The translations under genes were made by a program, and so were the position numbers. Source: Parvibaculum sp002684405 (GTDB taxonomy: Bacteria > Pseudomonadota > Alphaproteobacteria > Parvibaculales > Parvibaculaceae). From it: a stretch of DNA of 64,000 nucleotides. Shown in pieces: positions 57,407-64,000 of this stretch. The stretch covers positions 310,001 through 374,000 of the forward strand of contig OZ223207.1 of NCBI GenBank assembly GCA_965140395.1. The letters run 5' to 3'. Positions within the stretch are counted from its first letter, which is position 1. The number at the start of each line of letters is the position of its first letter. A model generated the notes under the pieces. It had not been told where the DNA came from. It saw only the letters and a program-made list of their open reading frames with translations, and searched no databases.

Positions 57407-59488
57407 CTATCGCCCTTCGCGGTGCCAGGCCAGTGCGATGCTGCCGAGAATGAGGGCGAGAGCGAGGAAACCGGTCATCAGCGGTACCTGACGGACCGCA
57501 TTGACGAGATATTGCTCGTTGCGGCGCAGGCCGAACCAGCCGCTCCCCGCCGCGTCATGGCCCGCGCGCACCATGCGCAGGGACGGCATGTTCTCGGCCT
57601 TGTCACCCAGCCACCAGAGCCCGCCGCCCGTTTCCGCCGTCAGGTCTTTCAGCTTGGCATCGGTCGCGCGGACATCGGCGAACTCTTTGGGGTTGAGCGG
57701 TCCCGCTGCCGCGACGGCGGATAGCTTGCCCTGGTGGATGCGATAGAGGCCCAGCTCTTCGGCCTGCAGGTTCGCTTCGAAGCGACCGGGGGCGGTTTGC
57801 GTCAGCTTCTGCTCTCGCGTCTTGCCGGAGGGAAGCGTGATCTCGGCGGGGGGCGTTTCGTCGGCCATGGTGCGGCGGCTGATGGTCATGACGCCGTTCT
57901 TCGTGGACGCGGAGAGGCGTTCCTCCTCCAGGTCGGGTTCCTTCATCAGCCAATGGGCGAGGCGGCGCAGAAGTTCGGCATAGGGGCCGCCGCCCTCGAA
58001 GCCGCGCGACCAGAGCCAGACCTGGTCGGAGAGGAGCTGCGCCACGCGGCCTTCGCCGGCGCGGTCGAGCACGACGAGGGGTTTGCCGTCCGGCGTATCC
58101 ATCACCGTTTCGCCGCTGTCGGTCGCCGTGTCGATGGTCCGGAACCAGCGGCCCCAATCCGCTTCCGCCCCGGCATCGCCGGCGGGGCGCTCGCCGGGCA
58201 GGTCCGCGGTGACGGGATGTTTGTGCCCCGTCTTCGTGACTTCCGGTTTGAAACCGCCGATGGAAATGTCGCCTGTCGGGCGGGCGGGCAGGATGCTCGC
58301 CAGCGGTGTGCGGTAGATCGAATAGGGCGAGGCGAAGGCCGGGCCGGCCGCTGCGAGAATGGCGCCGCCCTTTTCCACATAGTCGACAATGTTGGACAGA
58401 TAGGCGAGCGGCAACACGCCGCGCCGCTTGTAGCGGTCGAAGATGATGAGATCGAACTGGTCGAGCTTTTCGGAAAAGAGTTCGCGCGTCGGGAAGGCGA
58501 TCAGCGACAATTCGCTGACGGGCGTCGCATCCTGTTTTTCCGGCGGGCGCAGAATGGTGAAATGGACGAGATCGACCGCGGGGTCGGCCTTCAGCAGGTT
58601 GCGCCATGTCCGCTCGCCCGGATGCGGTTCACCCGAGACCAGCAGAACGCGCAGCCGGTCGCGAATGCCGTTGGCGACCACCACGGCGCGATTGTTCAGC
58701 ATCGTCAACTCTTCGGGGCCCGGGGCGACATCGACCTCGATGACGTTGGGGCCGCCATGGCTGAGCGACAGGGTGACGGTCGTGGTCTGGCCGATCGTGG
58801 CGTTGGCGGTGGTCATCTTCTCGCCATCGACCGAAATCGTCACCGGCGCGATCCCTTCCGATTTCGCACCCGTTTCGTCGACACGGAATGAAAGCGAGAG
58901 CGGTTCGTCCACGATGCCGAAGCGCGGTGCCTCGACGATTGTCAGGCGGCGGTCATGTTCGTTCTTGTGGCCTGTAATAAGGGCGTGAACGGGGGCATCG
59001 AAGCCGAGCGCCCGGGCGCTTTTTGGCACGTCGTGGACCTGGCCGTCGGTCAGGAGCACGGCGCCTGCGATACGTTCGCGCGGCACGTCGGTCAGCGCAT
59101 TTTCGAGCGCGGCGAAAAGCTCCGTGCCGTTTTCCGACCCGGGATCGTTCCTGACGCGCACGATGCGCGTTTCGATGTCGCCGGTCGCGGCGATTTGCTT
59201 TTCGAGTTTCGCGAGCGCGGTTTCCGTCTGGGCGGGGCGCTCGCCGATCTGCTGGCTCTGGCTTTCATCGACCACGATGGCGGCGACATCGGGCACCGGG
59301 GTCCGGTCTTCCTGTCTGATGGTCGGGTTCAGCAGCGCCAGCATCAGAAGGGCGAATGCACCGGCCCGCCAGGGCGCGCCGCGCGCCCGCCGCCAGAAGG
59401 AAAAGATCAGCACGATGACGGCAGCGACGCCCAGAGCGGCAAGCAGCACGGGAGGCAGCGCAGGTTCGAAAACGATATCCCAGTTCAT
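57407..59488 (-). CDS. Membrane protein with glutamine amidotransferase-like domain, last gene of the MoxR cluster
   Basis: A 693-residue protein. Two N-terminal membrane helices (residues 10-32 and 42-58, LMLALLNPTIRQED) lead to a VWA-like beta domain (VAAIVVDESQSQQ, then AGAVLLTDGQVHDV), a class I amidotransferase-like domain (FDLIIFDRYKRRGVLPLAYLSNI) and a C-terminal membrane helix (VPLMTGFLALALILGSIALAW). Such genes end the conserved alphaproteobacterial cluster MoxR-DUF58-DUF4159-this protein. Function is unknown; roles in envelope assembly or metal-enzyme maturation have been suggested for MoxR systems. It follows the DUF4159 gene by 11 bases. Confidence 0.85.
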   Translation of the reverse strand: MNWDIVFEPALPPVLLAALGVAAVIVLIFSFWRRARGAPWRAGAFALLMLALLNPTIRQEDRTPVPDVAAIVVDESQSQQIGERPAQTETALAKLEKQIAATGDIETRIVRVRNDPGSENGTELFAALENALTDVPRERIAGAVLLTDGQVHDVPKSARALGFDAPVHALITGHKNEHDRRLTIVEAPRFGIVDEPLSLSFRVDETGAKSEGIAPVTISVDGEKMTTANATIGQTTTVTLSLSHGGPNVIEVDVAPGPEELTMLNNRAVVVANGIRDRLRVLLVSGEPHPGERTWRNLLKADPAVDLVHFTILRPPEKQDATPVSELSLIAFPTRELFSEKLDQFDLIIFDRYKRRGVLPLAYLSNIVDYVEKGGAILAAAGPAFASPYSIYRTPLASILPARPTGDISIGGFKPEVTKTGHKHPVTADLPGERPAGDAGAEADWGRWFRTIDTATDSGETVMDTPDGKPLVVLDRAGEGRVAQLLSDQVWLWSRGFEGGGPYAELLRRLAHWLMKEPDLEEERLSASTKNGVMTISRRTMADETPPAEITLPSGKTREQKLTQTAPGRFEANLQAEELGLYRIHQGKLSAVAAAGPLNPKEFADVRATDAKLKDLTAETGGGLWWLGDKAENMPSLRMVRAGHDAAGSGWFGLRRNEQYLVNAVRQVPLMTGFLALALILGSIALAWHREGR

Positions 59489-59499
59489 GATGCCAACCC

Positions 59500-62304
59500 C
59501 TATTGCCCAAGCCGCTCGAGAAGAGCGGGGATATGCACCTGATCGGATTTGTAGTTGCCGGTCAGTGCATACATGACGAGGTTGATGCCGACACGTTCTG
59601 CCATTTCGCGCTGGCGTTCGCCGCCGGGGACGACCGGGTAGCGCGCACGCCCGTTATTATCCACCGCCCAGGCGGCGGCATAGTCGTTGGAGCCGATGAT
59701 GATGGGCGAGACGCCGTCATTGGTGCGGGCGGTCAGGCTGGTCGTATCCGTCGAGCCGCTATCGCTTGCCGCGACCCATAGCTGTCCGCCGGCCCAGCGG
59801 CCGGGAAAATCCTTCAGCAAATAGAAGCTGCGCGTCAGCACATGATTGGAGGGAACCGGTTCCAGTGCGGGAAGATCGAGCCCCGCCAGAAGGCGTTGCA
59901 GCGTCTGGGCGCCGGGGCCGCCGCCTGCGCCCGACAGCGCTTCCTGCTGGTCGCGCGTATCGAACAGGATCATGCCGCCATTTTTCATATAGGCGTCGAT
60001 CTTGCCGAGCGTTTCGGGGGAGAGGGGCGGCTGTTTCGCCGTCATCGGCCAGTAGAGCAGGGGAAAGAAGGCGAGTTCGTCCTTTGCGACATCGACGCCC
60101 ATCGGATCGCCGGGCTCGAAGGCGGTGCGCTGTCGCAAGGCATTGGAAAGCCCGTTCAGCCCCTCGCGGCTCACCTCGTCCACCTGCGTGTCGCCGGTGA
60201 TGACATAGGCAAGACGTGTCTCGGTGGAGGCGGCGATGTCGAAATTATCGTTATCCGCAGCGAAGGCTTTCGGCGCGGCGGCCAGCACGAGGCCGAGAAG
60301 CAGCAGCGGCAGAAGGTTGCGTCCGAGCCGACCGCGGCGGATCTCTCCGGTCTCGAACAGGCCGGTGACCCAGAGCGCGGCGATGCCATCCGCGATCAGC
60401 AGCAGCAGCGCCAGTCCCAGAAGCGGCGGGCGCAGGCCGATTTCGGCGCCGGCGGCAAAGCCGCGCCGCTCCGACAGGCCGGGAAGGTCGGTGGCGGGCG
60501 TCAGCTTCAGCGCGTCGCTCGCAAGGTTGCGCGCGCGCGGCGCATCCTGCGGGCCGTAAAGGCCGGGCGGGTGGCGCGGGTTGTTGTCCGTCCGGCCAAG
60601 CTCGCGAGCGGGGATGGCGGTCACCGTCGGCGAGGGAGTGCCGAGGCGGCCGAACCCGTTCAGCGTGGCGACGGGGCTCAGCGTTTCATCGCCGTCCTTG
60701 CCGGATGCGGGCTCGGCGACGTTCTGTGCCTTGGCGACGACACGGCGGAGCATGTCGACGAAGAGGCCGGAGATCGGCAGGTTCGACCAGTCGGTATTCG
60801 CGGTCACATGAAAGAGCACGATGCGGCCCTTGCCGCGTTTCGCCGCGGTGACGAGTGGCGTCCCATCGGTGAGGCGCGCCCATGTCTTGTCGCCGAGATC
60901 GAGCGTCGGTTCGGCCAGCACCTGGCGCGAGACGTTTACATCCTTCGGCACGGTGAGGCCGGCAAAGGGGCTGTTCTCGTCAAAGGGGGCGAGATGCTGC
61001 GGCTCCGTCCAGGAGAGCGCGCCGCCAAGCGCGCGTCCGCCATGGCGCAGCGGCACGGGGATCAGGCTGTCGCTTTGCGCGGCAAGATGCGGGCCTGCGA
61101 AGCGTACCAGCGTGCCGCCTTTTTCCACCCAGTCCGCGACGCGTTTTTCATCCGCCTTCGTCAGCGTGCCGATATCGGCAAGCACGAGGGCGGATAGAGG
61201 GCGGGACAGAAGCTCCGCGACGCTTGAGCTGCCGGTTCCGGTACCCGCTTCGCGCAGCTCCGCATAGGGCGCAAGCGCCTTGCGGATGTAATAGAGGTCG
61301 GAAAGCAGCGCCTGTGCCTTGTTCGTGCCGGAGCCTGAAACGAGACCGACCGCGCGGCGGCGCCAGCGCTCGTCGAGCAGCGTGACGGCGCCGGCCGAGT
61401 TCTCGTTCACGATCTGAAGCCGGTCGATCCGGTTGCGCAGTTCAAGAGGAAGCTGGAGGCGCGCATTGGTTTCCAGCGCGCCGTCCTCGAATGCGAAGGG
61501 GGCCGTCGCAAGCACATTGCCCTTGGTTCCGATGGCCTGCACCGTGCCTTCGCCCGGATCGGCGGGGTCGGCGCGGCGGATCTTTGAAATTAGCGCGTCG
61601 CCATCCGATTCAGGCGGCAGCAGCGCCAATGCGCGCTGGGCGGGTTCGATCAGCGTCACGCCGTCCTTGCCCGCAATCCGCGCGAGCGCTTGGGAGAAGT
61701 CGGCCGCCTTGCCATAGTCGAGCCCATCGCCGATCCAGACGATATGCGGTGCGGCCTTTTTGAGCGCAGGCGCTTTTTCGAGTCTTTCGGCCAGCGCCAT
61801 GCGATCGGGGGCGAAGGGGCGCGGCTCCATGGCGCGGGCGCGGGAGGCGGCATCGTCGGGCGAGGAAAAGTCGATATCGCCGGGGGTGAGGCGCGGCGCG
61901 GTGCCGACAGTCAGCACCGGGCGGTCTTCGCGCCGCGCGGCGGCGATGAGGCTGTCGCGCGCGTTCTGCCGGTCGTTCCAGTCCGTAGCCGCAGCCCATC
62001 CATCGTCGATCACGATCAGCAGGGGACCGCCGCCGGACACTTTAGGGGCCGGATTCCAGAGCGGCTCGGCCAGCGCGATAATGACGATGGCGGCGAGCAG
62101 CATGCGCAGGATCAGCAGCCAGAGCGGCGTATGGGCGGGCGTTTCCTCTTCATTGGAAAGGCCCTGCAGCAGGCGGATGGCGGGAAAGCGGATGCGCTTG
62201 GGCGAGGGCGGGGCAATGCGCAGCAGCCACCAGATCGCGGGTAGCGCGATGAGGCCGGTCAGCACCCAGGGGGCGGCGAAAGCGAGGGGTCCGAGCGTGA
62301 GCAT
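59500..62304 (-). CDS. DUF4159 protein with BatA-like N-terminus
   Basis: A 934-residue membrane protein. The N-terminus is BatA-like with helices around FAAPWVLTGLIALPAIWWLL and LLILRMLLAAIVIIALAEPL, then a VWA-like domain starting GGPLLIVIDDGWAAATDW, a long periplasmic part, further helices near residue 640-690 (LLGLALLLLIADGIAALWV) and the C-terminal DUF4159 domain (ADKDEL-type segment DVAKDELAFFPLLYWPM, and GGMILFDTRDQ, LYALTGNYKSDQVHIPALL). It pairs with DUF58 and MoxR to form a putative chaperone-linked complex. It lies 6 bases after the DUF58 gene. Confidence 0.88.
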   Translation of the reverse strand: MLTLGPLAFAAPWVLTGLIALPAIWWLLRIAPPSPKRIRFPAIRLLQGLSNEEETPAHTPLWLLILRMLLAAIVIIALAEPLWNPAPKVSGGGPLLIVIDDGWAAATDWNDRQNARDSLIAAARREDRPVLTVGTAPRLTPGDIDFSSPDDAASRARAMEPRPFAPDRMALAERLEKAPALKKAAPHIVWIGDGLDYGKAADFSQALARIAGKDGVTLIEPAQRALALLPPESDGDALISKIRRADPADPGEGTVQAIGTKGNVLATAPFAFEDGALETNARLQLPLELRNRIDRLQIVNENSAGAVTLLDERWRRRAVGLVSGSGTNKAQALLSDLYYIRKALAPYAELREAGTGTGSSSVAELLSRPLSALVLADIGTLTKADEKRVADWVEKGGTLVRFAGPHLAAQSDSLIPVPLRHGGRALGGALSWTEPQHLAPFDENSPFAGLTVPKDVNVSRQVLAEPTLDLGDKTWARLTDGTPLVTAAKRGKGRIVLFHVTANTDWSNLPISGLFVDMLRRVVAKAQNVAEPASGKDGDETLSPVATLNGFGRLGTPSPTVTAIPARELGRTDNNPRHPPGLYGPQDAPRARNLASDALKLTPATDLPGLSERRGFAAGAEIGLRPPLLGLALLLLIADGIAALWVTGLFETGEIRRGRLGRNLLPLLLLGLVLAAAPKAFAADNDNFDIAASTETRLAYVITGDTQVDEVSREGLNGLSNALRQRTAFEPGDPMGVDVAKDELAFFPLLYWPMTAKQPPLSPETLGKIDAYMKNGGMILFDTRDQQEALSGAGGGPGAQTLQRLLAGLDLPALEPVPSNHVLTRSFYLLKDFPGRWAGGQLWVAASDSGSTDTTSLTARTNDGVSPIIIGSNDYAAAWAVDNNGRARYPVVPGGERQREMAERVGINLVMYALTGNYKSDQVHIPALLERLGQ

Positions 62305-62310
62305 TGCCGG

Positions 62311-63246
62311 TCAGCCTCCCGCGCGGGGCGGCTGCACCGCGTCCAGCGCGCCGGACAGCGCACCGTAGAGCGCCAGCAATGCATGATGCGGCGGCCGGTC
62401 GGTCCGGTGCGTTGCAAAGGTGAAGTTCAGGCGCTGCACGGCCTCTTCGATGTGACTGCGATGCGTGGCGAGACGCTTGTGATAGGCGCTGCGCAGGCTT
62501 TCCGCGCGGCCCACCATCAGGCGGGTTTCTTCCTCGATGCCTTCGAATTCGGTGCGCCCGGAAAAGGGCAGGTCCTCCTCGGCCGGATCGAGTACCTGAA
62601 TCAGATGTCCCTTAATGCCTTCCGAGGCATAGCTGCGGATGCGCGCGGCGATCTCCTCGGCGGGGGAGAGAAAATCGCCGATCAGCACGATCTGCGCATA
62701 GCGCGGCAAATGTTGCGGCGGGGGCAGGCTTTCCAGCGCAGTGTCTTCGCGGCGGTCCAGCATGGCATGGGCCATGCGGTGGAAGGCGGTGCGGCCCGTG
62801 GAGGGCTGCGCACCGCTACCCAGCGGCGCGATGTTCTCGCCGCCCTGCACGAGAAGCGAGGAGAGGGCGAGCGCCAGCACGGTCGCGCGGTCGCGTTTGG
62901 GGCAGGGAGCGAAATCGGAGGCATAGTCCATGGAGGCCGAGCCGTCGCGCCATATCCAGACGCTTTCGGCGGCTTCCCATTCCTTTTCGCGCACATAGAG
63001 ATGGCGCGTGCGGGCGGAGTGGCGCCAGTCCACCGAGGAGGCGGTGTCGCCCTCGCGGAAGCGGCGATATTGCCAGAAGGTTTCGCCGGTCCCTGCGCGG
63101 CGGCGGCCATGCAGCCCTTGCGCAACGGTGCGCGCGACATGTTCGGCCTCCGCCACCAGAGGCGGCAGCGCTTCGGCAAGCGTTTCGGCCTGTTCGCGCA
63201 GGCCGGTCGCGGGCGCGTGGGGCGCATTGTCACTCGGCGGCCGCAT
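62311..63246 (-). CDS. DUF58 protein (VWA-like)
   Basis: A 311-residue protein. The DUF58 signature is GRRRAGTGETFWQYRRFREGD followed by SVDWRHSARTRHLYVREKEWE, and a VWA-type fold continues with SVWIWRDGSASMDYASDF (a MIDAS-like DGSAS) and IVLIGDFLSPAEEI. DUF58 proteins are usual partners of MoxR ATPases; the VWA domain likely presents the client or metal. It lies 14 bases after moxR and 6 before the DUF4159 gene, so all are cotranscribed. Confidence 0.92.
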   Translation of the reverse strand: MRPPSDNAPHAPATGLREQAETLAEALPPLVAEAEHVARTVAQGLHGRRRAGTGETFWQYRRFREGDTASSVDWRHSARTRHLYVREKEWEAAESVWIWRDGSASMDYASDFAPCPKRDRATVLALALSSLLVQGGENIAPLGSGAQPSTGRTAFHRMAHAMLDRREDTALESLPPPQHLPRYAQIVLIGDFLSPAEEIAARIRSYASEGIKGHLIQVLDPAEEDLPFSGRTEFEGIEEETRLMVGRAESLRSAYHKRLATHRSHIEEAVQRLNFTFATHRTDRPPHHALLALYGALSGALDAVQPPRAGG

Positions 63247-63260
63247 AATGCGCGCTCCGG

Positions 63261-64000
63261 TCAGACGATGGTCCGGCAGAGCCTGTCGATGACGCCGCTG
63301 ACAGTCACGCCCTCCGCCCGTGCCGAGAAATTGAGTGCCATGCGATGGCGCAGAACGGGGGCGGCCAGCGCCACCACATCCTCGACGGATGGCGAGAAGC
63401 GGCCGTCGATCAGCGCGCGGGCGCGCACGGCCAGCATCAGCGCCTGGCTGGCGCGCGGGCCGGGGCCCCAGGCCACATGGCGTTCCACCTCTTCCGATGC
63501 GCCTTCCTCGGGGCGCGTGGCGCGCACCAGTTCCAGAATGGCGGCGACCACCTTTTCGCCGACCGGCACGCGGCGCACCAGCGCCTGCGCTTCCATCAGG
63601 TCTTGCACCGTCATGGATTGCGAAACATCGACCGTCTTTTCGCCCGTGGTCGAAAGCAGCATGCGCCGCTCGGCTTCGTAGTCGGGATAATTCACGTCGA
63701 TCTGCATCAGGAAGCGGTCGAGCTGGGCTTCCGGCAGCGGGTAGGTGCCTTCCTGCTCCAGCGGGTTCTGCGTCGCGAGCACATGGAAGGGGGTGGGCAG
63801 TTCGTAGCGCACACCGGCCACCGTCACGTTCTTTTCCTGCATGGCCTGCAAGAGGGCCGACTGGGTGCGCGGGCTTGCGCGGTTGATTTCGTCGGCCATC
63901 AGAAGCTGGCAGAAGACCGGCCCCTTGATGAAGCGGAAGCTGCGCCCGCCGGAATCGGATTCTTCCAGCACTTCCGAGCCCACAATGTCGGCGGGCATCA
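63261..64000 (-). CDS. MoxR-family AAA+ ATPase (C-terminal part, cut by window edge)
   Basis: The start lies beyond the right edge. The visible part contains Walker B in LLMADEINRASPRTQSALLQ, sensor 1 in HVLATQNPLEQEGTYPLPEAQ, the arginine-finger helix AQLDRFLMQIDVNYPD and the C-terminal lid with WGPGPRASQALMLAVRARAL. The Walker A region is outside the window. MoxR ATPases act as chaperones with VWA partners. It is first of the visible genes in the moxR-DUF58-DUF4159 cluster. Confidence 0.93.
   Translation of the reverse strand, partial: MPADIVGSEVLEESDSGGRSFRFIKGPVFCQLLMADEINRASPRTQSALLQAMQEKNVTVAGVRYELPTPFHVLATQNPLEQEGTYPLPEAQLDRFLMQIDVNYPDYEAERRMLLSTTGEKTVDVSQSMTVQDLMEAQALVRRVPVGEKVVAAILELVRATRPEEGASEEVERHVAWGPGPRASQALMLAVRARALIDGRFSPSVEDVVALAAPVLRHRMALNFSARAEGVTVSGVIDRLCRTIV

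Noticed and set aside
1..64000. CRISPR arrays, rRNA genes, complete insertion sequences
   Set aside because: I looked for spaced direct repeats, 16S/23S/5S signatures and transposase-like motifs on both strands and saw none.

Overview
The window reads as an ordinary, gene-dense, GC-rich chromosome segment from an alphaproteobacterium. The fliF-fliG-fliH-fliN-flbD flagellar order, a SciP-type CtrA partner, CtrA-like and GANTC motifs, ergothioneine genes, a PmtA-like methyltransferase, a CYP153-type alkane hydroxylase and many acyl-CoA enzymes together suggest an aerobic, motile, lipid- or alkane-using member of the Hyphomicrobiales, possibly near Parvibaculum. The genus is inference; no rRNA is present. 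There is one tRNA (elongator Met), no CRISPR array and no complete insertion sequence.

Layout. 1-7.6 kb: flagellar basal-body, switch, export and hook genes (flbD cut by the left edge, fliN, fliH, fliG, fliF, then flgD and fliK), all on the minus strand, with sciP between the two groups. 7.8-12.6 kb: mnmA, a PmtA-like methyltransferase, a fatty acid hydroxylase family gene, a LysR regulator and a Trp/Gly/Asn-rich secreted peptide. 12.9-15.7 kb: tRNA-Met, an SDR and a membrane histidine kinase. 15.8-20.1 kb: an RND efflux pair. 20.3-24.8 kb: DUF2892 and sulfide:quinone reductase-like genes, a TetR regulator divergent from a second hydroxylase, an unusual membrane protein, slyX and a GIY-YIG gene. 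24.9-33.2 kb: hybrid histidine kinase, CYP153, ExoD, a GST, a DksA-type protein, a DUF302 protein, egtD/egtB and a small unknown protein. 33.3-35.0 kb: a NicO metal transporter with its DUF1007 partner. 35.1-43.1 kb: an acyl-CoA cluster (two acyl-CoA dehydrogenases, a 2-hydroxyacid dehydrogenase, a SnoaL-like protein, an acyl-CoA synthetase, a diiron protein and an alpha/beta hydrolase). 43.0-46.7 kb: a response regulator, Hpt, response regulator set with no kinase, a methyltransferase and a flagellin-like protein. 47-51.4 kb: Nudix hydrolase and a quinone-stress group (glutathionyl-hydroquinone reductase, pirin, WrbA, LysR). 51.4-52.7 kb: a small AT-richer island with an HTH-like gene and a DNA methyltransferase. 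52.8-57.3 kb: an SDR, a GNAT enzyme and a zinc ABC operon with a clear Zur-type box and a previously unlisted 43-residue ORF. 57.4-64 kb: a MoxR-DUF58-DUF4159-membrane protein cluster cut by the right edge.

How it fits together. Flagellar control is visible at DNA level: CtrA-like boxes precede sciP and fliF, and a well-spaced sigma-54 promoter precedes fliK-flgD, next to flbD, the family's sigma-54 activator. Metabolism centres on fatty-acyl or steroid-like acyl-CoA oxidation and on membrane lipid modification. The most interesting less-described items are the Zur-controlled microprotein, a multi-hairpin gene-free segment at 53.9-54.0 kb, the flagellin-like gene behind a very long leader hairpin, the orphan R2-like diiron protein beside an acyl-CoA synthetase, and the methyltransferase island whose promoter carries four clustered GANTC sites.
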